Source: Bacillota bacterium
GTDB taxonomy: Bacteria; Bacillota; Clostridia; Oscillospirales; Acutalibacteraceae
Length of the DNA: 7,708 nt
Direction of reading: 5' to 3'
NCBI GenBank assembly: GCA_023458755.1
Contig: JAEWYE010000089.1
Location: 1-7,708, forward strand
Made by a program: the position numbers and the translations under genes. Each line of letters begins with the position of its first letter. Within the stretch, counting starts at the first letter, position 1. Shown here piece by piece: positions 1-6,444 of this stretch. The notes beneath the pieces are model-generated. The model saw only the letters and a program-made list of their open reading frames with translations, had not been told where the DNA came from and did not search any database.

Positions 1-3000
1 CTGCAGAGGCAGTAGGAACCTTTCAGTTTGATCCTAAAGAGGTTAGCGCAGCAGAAAACTCAGGATCAGTAGATTTAACTGTGACAAGAACCTTGGGAAG
101 TACAGGTGAAGCAAGCATAGATTATAAGGTGACAGGCGGGATGGCCCAAGGAAATGGAGTGGATTACACCCTTGAAGATGGAACAGTGGCGTTTGAAGAT
201 GGGCAGACCAGTAAAACAATAAAAGTAGAGCTTGTGGATGATGACTTATTCGAGGGGAAAAAGACGGTTGAAGTAACCTTAAGTGATGCGTCAACAGGAG
301 CCATTTTGGGAACTGACAAGGTTGTCACTTTAACAATAACAGATGATGAAGAACCGCCTCATGGTGTACTTGAGTTTAATCCTGTGACAGTAAGTGTAGA
401 AGAAGGATCGGAAGTAAGCTTGACGGTTACGAGAAAAGATGGCAGTAGTGGAGATGTAAGTGTCAGTTATAATAAAACAGGAGGAACAGCTGCATCAGGC
501 ATAGATTATGAGTCTATAAGTGGAACGGTGAGTTTTGCTGATGGGGACACTGAAAGCAAGACAATTACTTTGAAGACTATTGATGATGCTACTTATGAAG
601 GTAATGAAACGGTTGAAATCACCCTTAGTGGTGCAACAGGAGGAGCAACGATAGGGGCAAATAATAAGGTTATCGTGACAATAGAAGATAATGAAACAGC
701 GCCTCAGTATGGTGTTTTACAGTTTGACCCTGTGGCGGTAAACGTTGGAGAAGGAGTAGGAACAGCAACCGTAACTGTGACAAGAACAAATGGAAGTAAT
801 GGTATGGTTAGCGTAGATTATGCCGTAACAGGAGGAACAGCTGAAGGAAATGAAATAGACTATCAGCTTGATAGTGGAATGCTAGAGTTTTCCGCTGGTG
901 AAACCAGTAATAACATATATATACCAATTGAAAATGATTCAATCTATGAAGGGAATGAAACGATTGAAATTACCCTAAGTAATGCAACAGGCGGGGCAAC
1001 TATAGGGGAAAACAAGATGGTTATTCTAACAATAGAAGATAATGAGTTACCCCAATATGGGCAGTTACAGTTTGATTCAACAGAAATAAGCGTCGCAGAA
1101 GGAGCAGGAACAGTCACTTTAACTGTGACAAGGACAAATGGAAGTGATGAAGAAGTAACTGTAGACTATGTTGTAACAGGAGGAACAGCAACAGGAGGCG
1201 GAGTAGACTACACACTAGAGAGCGGCACTCTGAGCTTCTTACATGGGCAGACCAGTAAGACCATTACAGTAAGTCTTTTTGATGATAGTATCTACGAAGG
1301 TGATGAAACCATAGTAGTAAGCTTAAGTAATATAACAGGCGGGGCAACTATAGGAGAAGCAAATCAGGTGACCTTGAAAATCGTTGAAAATGATTTGCCT
1401 CAATATGGGGTATTACAGTTTGACCCGAAAGAGATAAGCGCCTCAGAAGGAGATGAAGCAGCCACCTTAACAGTGACAAGGACAAATGGAAGTGACGGAG
1501 CAGTAGCAGTAGACTATACAGTAACGGGAGGAACAGCAACAGGAGACGGAGTAGACTACACACTAGAGGGCGGCACACTGAACTTTGCATCAGGAGAAAC
1601 CAGTAAGACTATTACAGTGACCCTTCATGACAATGGTATTTATGAAGGTAATAAAACCGTAGAAGTGAGCTTAAGCGGCGCAGCAGGTGGAGCAACCATA
1701 GGGACAGCTAATAAGGTGCTCTTAACAATCGTTGAAGATGATTCAGCACCACAATATGGGGTATTACAGTTTGACCCTACCGGAGTGAGCGCCTCAGAAG
1801 GAGATGGAGCAGCCATCTTAACAGTGACAAGGACAAATGGAAGTGACACAGCAGTAACAGTTGATTATACAGTAACGGGAGGAACAGCAACAGGAGGCGG
1901 AGTAGACTACACACTAGAGGGCGGCACACTGAACTTTGCATCAGGAGAAATCAATAAGACCATTACAGTGACCCTTCATGACAATAGTATCTATGAAGGT
2001 AATAAAACAGTAGAAGTGAGCTTAAGCGGCGTAGCAGGTGGAGCAACCATAGGGACAGCTAATAAGGTGCTCTTAACAATCTTAGAAAATGATGTAGATA
2101 TAGTGCCAAATCCACCAACTAACGTTGTGGCTGTTGCAGGTAATTGTGAAGCTACCATTAGCTTTACCCCACCAGTACCTAATGGAGGTAGCCCAGTTAC
2201 AGGATATACTGTAACAGCATCACCATCAGGAATTACGGCAACAGGAACTTCAAGTCCTATTACTGTAAAAGGCCTTTCTAAGGATGTAGCCTATACCTTT
2301 ACTGTTACGGCAACAAACAGCATAGGAACAAGCGGAGCATCTTTTCCTTCGCAGCCTGTTACTCCTTTTCAAATTCTTTCAGATGCAGAATGCGTAAATC
2401 AAGATTTAGCATCTCTACAGATAGGTTATGGAACTGGAGATAGTCAAACAAGTGTTACACAAAATATTGTTCTGCCTGTAGCAGGCAATAATGGTAGCAA
2501 TATAACATGGATTTCAAGTAATTTATCTGTTATTACCTCTAGCGGAGAAGTCGCGAGGCCAACAGGAGCTAATAGACAAATTACACTTACTGCAAATCTT
2601 ACAAAAAATGGAGAGAATCGCACTAAAACCTTTGTGGTAACAGTTATAGGGAAAACTTCTAACAACAATGGCAATAGTGGTAGCAGTGGAGGTGGCAGCA
2701 GTAGCAGCGGTAATAGTAGCACCACTCCAGTAGTGCCAGCTAGTGACACAGCAGATATTGAAGTGAATGGCAAAAAAGAAGCGGCAGGAAAGCTCTTCAT
2801 CGGTACAGTAGACGGCAAGAAGATCATGACAGTGATAGTAGACCAAGAAAAGCTTATGGAAAAACTTCAAAAAGAAGGAGAAAGTGCAGTTGTAACGATT
2901 TCTAATACTAACGCAGCTGATGTAGTAGCTGGAGAGCTTACTGGTCAAAGTATCAAAAATATGGAAGACTATCAAGCACTGCTAGAAATAAAAACAGCTT

Positions 3001-3995
3001 TAGCAAGCTACACCATACCAGCAAGTCAAATCAATATCAATGCAATCGCGCAGAAAATAGGAAAGAATGTAGCGTTAGAGGACATTAAGGTTGTAGTAGA
3101 AATTGCTAAGCCATCAGAAGAAATAACAAAATTTGTAGCAAGTGCTGAAAATATAGGTGAGTTTACAATTGTGGCTCAGCCAGTAGAGTTTAGAATAAAT
3201 TGTACTTATAACGGGCAAACCATCGAGGTTGACTCATTTAATAGCTATGTTGAAAGAACCATTGCTATTCCAAGTGACATTGAGCCTAATAAAATCACTA
3301 CAGGGATTGTAGTTGATAAGGACGGTACGAGTCGTCATGTGCCTACAAAGATTGTACAGATAGATGGAAAATATTATGCGAAAATTAATAGTCTTACAAA
3401 CAGTGCTTATGCAGTAGTATGGCATCCAATGACTTTTAGAGACGCAGAAAACCATTGGGCAAAGGAAGCTATTAACGATATGGCCTCAAGAATGATTCTA
3501 AGTGGCGTAAATAGTAGCCAGTATGAGCCAGACAGAAGCATTACAAGGGCAGAGTTTGCAACCATCCTTGTTAAGGCATTGGGTCTAAAACCAGAGACAG
3601 GAGCCTCCCCCTTTAAGGATGTCAGAGCGTCTGATTGGTACTGCGCTTCTATAGAAACGGCAACTAAGTACAATATCATATCAGGATATGGGAACGGTCA
3701 ATTTGGTCCGAGGGATACCATAACCCGTGAGCAGGCAATGAGCATGACGGCAAGAGCGATGCAGCTTATAGGACTTAAGGCGGACTTTAAGCAAGAAGAA
3801 GTGCAGAAGATTCTTGAAAACTTCGGGGATGCATCTAAAGCTTCAGCGTATGCAAAAACTAGCATTGCAGCTTGTATCAAAACGGGAATTGTAAATAGCA
3901 GCGAGGGTGACATGAAGGTAGTAAAGGGTAATATTACAAGGGCAGAGGTTGCAGTCATAATAAGAAGATTGCTTCAAAAGTCTGATTTAATTTAG
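1..3995 (+). CDS. SLH-anchored cell-surface protein with six Calx-beta repeats (5' end outside window)
   Basis: This is the C-terminal 1330 residues of a large surface protein. The frame is open from base 3 to the TAG at 3993-3995, so the GTG at 81 is only an internal valine codon and the start and signal peptide lie to the left. Taking visible residue n as the codon at base 3n, the order is: Calx-beta repeats at about 5-697, fibronectin type III 702-788, an atrophied bacterial Ig-like (aBig_2-type) domain 789-884, a Ser/Gly/Asn linker 885-915, an unassigned module 916-1143, and SLH domains 1144-1196, 1203-1258 and 1274-1330. The SLH domains carry ITRAEF, ITREQA and ITRAEV, variants of the TRAE motif that binds secondary cell-wall polysaccharide. 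Calx-beta repeats bind calcium through clustered acidic residues, seen here as DD..YEGNET-type motifs. I infer a wall-bound, calcium-stiffened stalk used in adhesion or surface-layer structure. No catalytic domain is visible. It ends at a strong hairpin and has no visible partner gene. Confidence 0.93.
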   Translation, partial: AEAVGTFQFDPKEVSAAENSGSVDLTVTRTLGSTGEASIDYKVTGGMAQGNGVDYTLEDGTVAFEDGQTSKTIKVELVDDDLFEGKKTVEVTLSDASTGAILGTDKVVTLTITDDEEPPHGVLEFNPVTVSVEEGSEVSLTVTRKDGSSGDVSVSYNKTGGTAASGIDYESISGTVSFADGDTESKTITLKTIDDATYEGNETVEITLSGATGGATIGANNKVIVTIEDNETAPQYGVLQFDPVAVNVGEGVGTATVTVTRTNGSNGMVSVDYAVTGGTAEGNEIDYQLDSGMLEFSAGETSNNIYIPIENDSIYEGNETIEITLSNATGGATIGENKMVILTIEDNELPQYGQLQFDSTEISVAEGAGTVTLTVTRTNGSDEEVTVDYVVTGGTATGGGVDYTLESGTLSFLHGQTSKTITVSLFDDSIYEGDETIVVSLSNITGGATIGEANQVTLKIVENDLPQYGVLQFDPKEISASEGDEAATLTVTRTNGSDGAVAVDYTVTGGTATGDGVDYTLEGGTLNFASGETSKTITVTLHDNGIYEGNKTVEVSLSGAAGGATIGTANKVLLTIVEDDSAPQYGVLQFDPTGVSASEGDGAAILTVTRTNGSDTAVTVDYTVTGGTATGGGVDYTLEGGTLNFASGEINKTITVTLHDNSIYEGNKTVEVSLSGVAGGATIGTANKVLLTILENDVDIVPNPPTNVVAVAGNCEATISFTPPVPNGGSPVTGYTVTASPSGITATGTSSPITVKGLSKDVAYTFTVTATNSIGTSGASFPSQPVTPFQILSDAECVNQDLASLQIGYGTGDSQTSVTQNIVLPVAGNNGSNITWISSNLSVITSSGEVARPTGANRQITLTANLTKNGENRTKTFVVTVIGKTSNNNGNSGSSGGGSSSSGNSSTTPVVPASDTADIEVNGKKEAAGKLFIGTVDGKKIMTVIVDQEKLMEKLQKEGESAVVTISNTNAADVVAGELTGQSIKNMEDYQALLEIKTALASYTIPASQININAIAQKIGKNVALEDIKVVVEIAKPSEEITKFVASAENIGEFTIVAQPVEFRINCTYNGQTIEVDSFNSYVERTIAIPSDIEPNKITTGIVVDKDGTSRHVPTKIVQIDGKYYAKINSLTNSAYAVVWHPMTFRDAENHWAKEAINDMASRMILSGVNSSQYEPDRSITRAEFATILVKALGLKPETGASPFKDVRASDWYCASIETATKYNIISGYGNGQFGPRDTITREQAMSMTARAMQLIGLKADFKQEEVQKILENFGDASKASAYAKTSIAACIKTGIVNSSEGDMKVVKGNITRAEVAVIIRRLLQKSDLI
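15..2093 (+). repeat. Six tandem Calx-beta coding repeats, period about 348 bp
   Basis: Units begin at 15, 363, 711, 1059, 1407 and 1758. Each starts with a G-x-(L/F)-(Q/E)-F-(D/N) motif, has a TVTR(T/K) strand, a DY near the middle and an acidic YEGN-like turn, and ends with a GGATIG-type strand and an acidic E(D/N)(N/D) linker. The first four units are 348 bp, the fifth 351 bp and the last about 336 bp. Because the first base of unit 1 lies only 15 bases into the window, further units may continue to the left. The DNA period and the protein domain period coincide, as expected for in-frame domain duplication. Confidence 0.93.
1407..2093 (+). repeat. Near-identical Calx-beta units 5 and 6 (recent tandem duplication)
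   Basis: Aligning the unit starting at 1407 with the one starting at 1758 codon by codon, I count about 25 base differences in about 112 codons, so roughly 93 percent identity by hand. One uninterrupted identical block runs 53 bases (1547-1599 against 1898-1950). The shared block extends to unit 4 in part: gtagactacacactagag occurs at 1203, 1551 and 1902. Units 1-3 are clearly more diverged. This pattern suggests the right-hand end of the array was amplified or homogenised most recently. Confidence 0.85.
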
Positions 3996-4001
3996 AAAGT
4001 A

Positions 4002-4057
4002 AAGTAAACCCCATGAATAGATAGGCGTATAGCACTATCTATTCATGGGGTTTACTT
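4002..4057. terminator. Perfect 23-bp hairpin, likely bidirectional terminator
   Basis: The arms 4002-4024 and 4035-4057 are perfect reverse complements of 23 bases, with a 10-base loop. It lies 6 bases after the stop of the surface-protein gene and 21 bases beyond the end of the minus-strand ORF cluster. The stem base is AAGTAAA/TTTACTT outside a CCCC/GGGG pair, so each strand gives a GC clamp followed by a T-rich run. The run is better on the minus strand (tttactttactttct) than on the plus strand (tttacttgat). Termination of convergent transcripts is the simplest reading; mRNA 3'-end protection is also possible. Confidence 0.8.
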
Positions 4058-4078
4058 GATAATATGGGATAAAAATGA

Positions 4079-4372
4079 TTAAGAGCTTGCAGTATAAATA
4101 AAACCAGGCATTGCATCAATCACATACTGAAAGGTCAATTGATGAATAGAATTTTCGGTCTGTTTTAATGACATAAGCTTTTTGGGCAAAGTGAGGGAGC
4201 ATTGCCAAGGGCTGAGATAAATATCATCAAAAACTTGAATGGTGGTAAACAGACAGAGCTGGTCAAAGTCTTTTTTAGGCGGGTGAGGCATATTTAGCTC
4301 AACGCTGGGAAAACTTATTTTAGTATTTTGATTTATTGGCCTTTTCATTGGCATCGAAACCAGAGGTTTCAT
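4079..4372 (-). CDS. Hypothetical protein, possibly the 3' part of a frameshifted gene
   Basis: This is a 97-codon open frame ending in TAA at 4081-4079. I do not recognise the family. It is rich in hydrophobic and aromatic residues around VFDDIYLSPWQC, has no clear membrane segment and looks protein-like. The ATG at 4372 has no ribosome binding site, and the first 53 bases overlap the better-supported small ORF 4320-4406 in a different frame. A single-base shift near 4320-4330 would join that ORF's start to this frame and give a protein of about 107 residues. I therefore suspect the two are pieces of one gene, broken by a real mutation or a sequencing error. A stop-free run this long in AT-rich DNA with no gene on the other strand argues against pure chance. 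The hairpin just downstream fits a transcribed minus-strand unit. Confidence 0.35.
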   Translation of the reverse strand: MKPLVSMPMKRPINQNTKISFPSVELNMPHPPKKDFDQLCLFTTIQVFDDIYLSPWQCSLTLPKKLMSLKQTENSIHQLTFQYVIDAMPGFIYTASS

Positions 4373-4406
4373 AAAGAAGCTGATAGAGATTGTTAACTAT
4401 CTCCAT
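4320..4406 (-). CDS. Small ORF (28 aa) with strong RBS; candidate start of a broken gene
   Basis: The frame runs from ATG 4406-4404 to TAA 4322-4320. It begins MEIVNNLYQLLYE, an amphipathic helix, and ends in a polar Asn/Lys-rich tail (NEKANKSKY). A GGGGGAG ribosome binding site lies immediately upstream, and only 9 bases separate the ATG from the stop of the preceding small ORF, which suggests translational coupling. It either encodes a genuine micropeptide or is the 5' end of a gene whose reading continues in the frame of 4079-4372 after a one-base shift. No family is recognised. Confidence 0.4.
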   Translation of the reverse strand: MEIVNNLYQLLYETSGFDANEKANKSKY

Positions 4407-4415
4407 AATCTCCCC

Positions 4416-4484
4416 CTAGTCGTCCTCAGCCTTAAGCAGTATCTCAACAAGTTCTTTTAATTTTTCACCATATTTATTCATCAT
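4416..4484 (-). CDS. Small ORF (22 aa), amphipathic micropeptide or leader
   Basis: The frame runs from ATG 4484-4482 (a second ATG follows directly) to TAG 4418-4416. An AAGGA ribosome binding site precedes it at a suitable distance from either ATG. The peptide is highly charged, with KLKELVEILLKAEDD at its C-terminus, where Leu, Val and Ile recur every three to four residues as in an amphipathic helix. It sits about 190 bases after luxS on the same strand and 9 bases ahead of the next small ORF. It could be a leader peptide, a small regulatory protein or the remnant of a larger gene. I recognise no homologue, and ORFs this short can arise by chance. Confidence 0.35.
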   Translation of the reverse strand: MMNKYGEKLKELVEILLKAEDD

Positions 4485-4551
4485 ACATCCTTTTCCAATA
4501 TGACTTAGTGCATTCCAGATATATTAAATAAATGTTTATGTGGGGCAATCT

Positions 4552-4581
4552 TGAATAGTAGAAAATTTATTGTCTAGTCAA
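4552..4581 (-). promoter_or_regulatory. Candidate promoter for the small-ORF cluster
   Basis: On the minus strand TTGACT (4581-4576) and TATTCA (4557-4552) are separated by 18 bases, about 70 bases ahead of the first small ORF. The -35 box is good and the -10 box is mediocre. I see no convincing terminator between luxS and this point, so read-through from luxS is an alternative source of transcription. Apart from this element I see nothing definite in the 189 bases between luxS and the first small ORF. Confidence 0.3.
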
Positions 4582-4673
4582 TCGTTTTAGCCATACCAAT
4601 TAATGATAGGATTTTCAAGTGTAGCTTAGTAGAAACAAGCACATATCAAAGAGCTAAGGCGCATTCTTTAAAA

Positions 4674-5153
4674 TTATTGTGGATAGTTTAAGTTGGCATC
4701 TGTTAATTGAAGTAATACATTTTCAAGATATTTTTTAGCTTCATATTTTGCCATCGGAAGGTTTAAATCAAGGTAGTTACCGCAATCTCTGCTAGTAGCC
4801 CCTGGAATATCTCCTTCAAAATCAGCAGTGAACTGAAAGAGCTCTGTAATAAGGGGAGCGATTTCTTTAGGTGTTCTATCCCCTTTTAAGATGAGATAAA
4901 AACCAGTACGACATCCCATAGGACCGAAATAAATGGTTTCCTCAGCAAAAACAGGATGATTGCGCAAAAAGGTAGCGCCAATATGCTCGATGGCATGAAT
5001 CTCTGCTGTATTTAAAACAGGCTCTAAGTTAGGGCGCTTCATACGTAGGTCATAGGTTGTAATAAGGTGTTCTCCTACGCTGTCTTGACGTGAGGTGTAA
5101 ATGCCAGGTAATAAATCAAGATGGTTAACGGTAAAACTTGCAATTTTTTTCAT
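4674..5153 (-). CDS. luxS: S-ribosylhomocysteine lyase (LuxS)
   Basis: LuxS cleaves S-ribosylhomocysteine to homocysteine and DPD, the precursor of autoinducer-2, in the cytoplasmic activated methyl cycle. The 159-residue protein matches the family's usual length and begins with the typical MKKIASFTVNHLDLLPGIY. The metal site HAIEH gives His53, Glu56 and His57; the third metal ligand is Cys124 in RDCGNY, and the other catalytic cysteine is Cys81 in MGCRTGFYL. All key residues are therefore present. I chose ATG 5153 rather than the in-frame ATG at 5171, because the latter overlaps the GGAGAAGGAG ribosome binding site (5169-5160), which is correctly spaced for 5153. The gene stands alone, with no pfs, metK or cysteine genes beside it, and is divergent from trpS. 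No terminator is obvious after it. Confidence 0.97.
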   Translation of the reverse strand: MKKIASFTVNHLDLLPGIYTSRQDSVGEHLITTYDLRMKRPNLEPVLNTAEIHAIEHIGATFLRNHPVFAEETIYFGPMGCRTGFYLILKGDRTPKEIAPLITELFQFTADFEGDIPGATSRDCGNYLDLNLPMAKYEAKKYLENVLLQLTDANLNYPQ

Positions 5154-5159
5154 ATAAAA

Positions 5160-5169
5160 CTCCTTCTCC
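5160..5169 (-). promoter_or_regulatory. luxS ribosome binding site that decides the start
   Basis: GGAGAAGGAG on the minus strand lies 6 bases before ATG 5153. The alternative upstream ATG (5171-5169) shares its G with this site and so cannot be served by it. Starting at 5153 also gives the conserved LuxS N-terminus. Confidence 0.85.
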
Positions 5170-5184
5170 ATTAAAGTAACTTAT

Positions 5185-5203
5185 CGATATACCTATTATA
5201 TCG
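5185..5203. promoter_or_regulatory. Inverted repeat over the luxS -10 box, candidate operator
   Basis: CGATATA (5185-5191) and TATATCG (5197-5203) form a perfect 7-bp inverted repeat around a 5-base spacer. It covers the proximal TATAAT of luxS. The position fits a repressor site, but AT-rich promoter DNA gives such palindromes by chance and I cannot name a regulator. Confidence 0.35.
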
Positions 5204-5222
5204 GATTAACTCACATTCGTAC
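5195..5222 (-). promoter_or_regulatory. Candidate proximal luxS promoter
   Basis: A consensus TATAAT lies at 5200-5195 on the minus strand, 41 bases upstream of the luxS start. At the expected distance upstream the -35 region is poor (tgtacg-like), so this promoter may need an activator or may be secondary to the upstream one. It would give a leader of roughly 35 bases. Confidence 0.45.
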
Positions 5223-5275
5223 AGTCTATCCTTTTTTTCGTCTAGTATTAACATAGCCAGCTATATAGCATCTTT

Positions 5276-5304
5276 TCTATAGTTTTTTTATGGTTATTTG
5301 TAAA
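5276..5304 (-). promoter_or_regulatory. Candidate distal luxS promoter
   Basis: On the minus strand TTTACA (5304-5299) and TATAGA (5281-5276) are exactly 17 bases apart, a good sigma-A-type arrangement. It would give luxS a leader of about 115 bases. I recognise no riboswitch in that leader. Confidence 0.5.
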
Positions 5305-5353
5305 ATACTTCGTGATTCATCCTTATGTATAGCACCCATACTACAGTTTTTCC

Positions 5354-5382
5354 TTGATTTAAGAGGATTTGTTTGATAACAT
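5354..5382 (+). promoter_or_regulatory. Candidate trpS promoter
   Basis: TTGATT (5354-5359) and TAACAT (5377-5382) are 17 bases apart and end 53 bases before the trpS start. Each box matches consensus at four of six positions. The leader would be about 45 bases, too short for a T-box element. Confidence 0.45.
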
Positions 5383-5420
5383 GATAGAAGGTAAAAAAAT
5401 AGAGGGAAAATGAAAATATA

Positions 5421-5429
5421 AAAGAGGTG
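5421..5429 (+). promoter_or_regulatory. trpS ribosome binding site that decides the start
   Basis: AAAGAGGTG lies 6 bases ahead of ATG 5436. An in-frame GTG at 5427-5429 forms part of this site, so a start there can be ruled out in favour of the ATG. Confidence 0.8.
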
Positions 5430-5435
5430 CACAGA

Positions 5436-6443
5436 ATGAGTGAAGGAAAAAAGGTCATTTTTAGTGGGATGCAACCCTCCGGTGTAATTACATTAGGAAA
5501 TTATTTGGGCGCCCTTAAGAATTGGACTAATTTGCAAGAGGAGTACAATTGTTTATATTGTATCGTCGATATGCATGCTATTACAGTAAGGCAAGACCCT
5601 GCTGTGTTAAGAAAAAATGCAAGAGAGCTGATGATGCTCTATATTGCAGCAGGGCTTGATCCAGAAAAAAATATTATTTATATGCAATCTCATGTATCAG
5701 CCCATGCTGAGCTTGCTTGGATTTTAAATTGCTTTACCTACATGGGTGAGTTAAGTCGAATGACTCAATTTAAAGATAAATCGCAAAAACATAGTGATAA
5801 TATTAATGCAGGACTCTTCACCTACCCTGCCCTAATGGCAGCAGATATCTTACTTTACCAAACAGACTTAGTACCAGTAGGCGTTGATCAAAGTCAACAT
5901 TTAGAGCTTACAAGGGACGTTGCCATTCGTTTTAACAATCTATATGGACAGACTTTTAAGGTGCCAGAAGCTTATATTCCAAAACTTGGTGCAAAAATCA
6001 TGAGTCTTCAGGAGCCTACCAAAAAAATGTCTAAATCTGATGAAGATATCAATGCTTCTATTAATATTACAGATGACACGGATACCATTATTCGCAAATT
6101 TAAACGTGCAGTAACTGACTCCGAGACTGAGGTACGCTTTGATGAAGTCAATAAGCCAGGTATCAGTAATTTAATGACGATTTATAGCGTCATTACTGGG
6201 CAGACCATACAACAGGTTGAAAATGAATTTGCAGGTAAGGGCTATGGTGAGTTCAAATTAAAGGTTGGGGAAGCTGTGGCCGAGGAGCTTAAGCCACTTC
6301 AGACTAGATTTAAAGAACTCTCTGGTGATAAGGCTTATATTGATGGAATCATCAAGAAAAATGCAGAGACAGCCAGTTATCTAGCTACCAAAACCCTACG
6401 CAAGGTGCAAAAAAAGGTTGGTTTCCCGCCTATATCAAGATAA
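5436..6443 (+). CDS. trpS: Tryptophan--tRNA ligase (TrpRS)
   Basis: This cytoplasmic class Ic aminoacyl-tRNA synthetase activates tryptophan with ATP and charges tRNA-Trp. The 335-residue length is normal for a bacterial TrpRS. The HIGH-equivalent is TLGNYLGA (19-26), preceded by SGMQPSG; the KMSKS loop is intact at 197-201 in KKMSKSDED. The signatures MAADILLYQTDLVPVG (134-149) and DQSQHLELTRD (151-161) line the tryptophan pocket in this family, and Asp137 corresponds to the residue that recognises the indole nitrogen in the Bacillus enzyme. The start is ATG 5436, set by the AAAGAGGTG site. The gene is monocistronic, divergent from luxS, and ends at a hairpin shared with the convergent membrane-protein gene. 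No T-box is visible upstream. Confidence 0.98.
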   Translation: MSEGKKVIFSGMQPSGVITLGNYLGALKNWTNLQEEYNCLYCIVDMHAITVRQDPAVLRKNARELMMLYIAAGLDPEKNIIYMQSHVSAHAELAWILNCFTYMGELSRMTQFKDKSQKHSDNINAGLFTYPALMAADILLYQTDLVPVGVDQSQHLELTRDVAIRFNNLYGQTFKVPEAYIPKLGAKIMSLQEPTKKMSKSDEDINASINITDDTDTIIRKFKRAVTDSETEVRFDEVNKPGISNLMTIYSVITGQTIQQVENEFAGKGYGEFKLKVGEAVAEELKPLQTRFKELSGDKAYIDGIIKKNAETASYLATKTLRKVQKKVGFPPISR

Positions 6444-6444
6444 G

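Noticed and set aside
81..83. GTG as start of the surface-protein gene
   Set aside because: The frame is open to the left edge and the residues before it already belong to the first Calx-beta unit.
15..2093. Tandem repeats as a CRISPR or non-coding satellite
   Set aside because: The repeats are in frame, have a domain-length period and translate to conserved Calx-beta motifs.
43..2975. Several antisense open frames opposite the surface-protein gene (for example 1348-1590 and 2444-2827)
   Set aside because: They lie opposite a clearly coding frame, are low-complexity (Leu/Ser/Pro-rich) because the sense strand is repetitive, and have no plausible family resemblance.
3234..3958. Antisense open frames opposite the SLH region (3234-3455, 3407-3679, 3698-3958)
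   Set aside because: The plus strand here encodes recognisable SLH domains; the antisense products look like nothing and have no convincing start signals.
4622..4660. Possible luxS terminator from cttag/ctaag arms
   Set aside because: The stem is only 5 bp with a long loop and no T-rich tail on the minus strand.
5260..5287. gctatatagc palindrome and nearby T run as a terminator
   Set aside because: The stem is short and AT-only, and the T run belongs to a stretch better read as a minus-strand promoter spacer.
5277..5474. 65-codon minus-strand frame across the trpS start
   Set aside because: It overlaps the well-supported trpS start and promoter region and has a low-complexity hydrophobic, aromatic-rich sequence; it is probably an AT-rich shadow.
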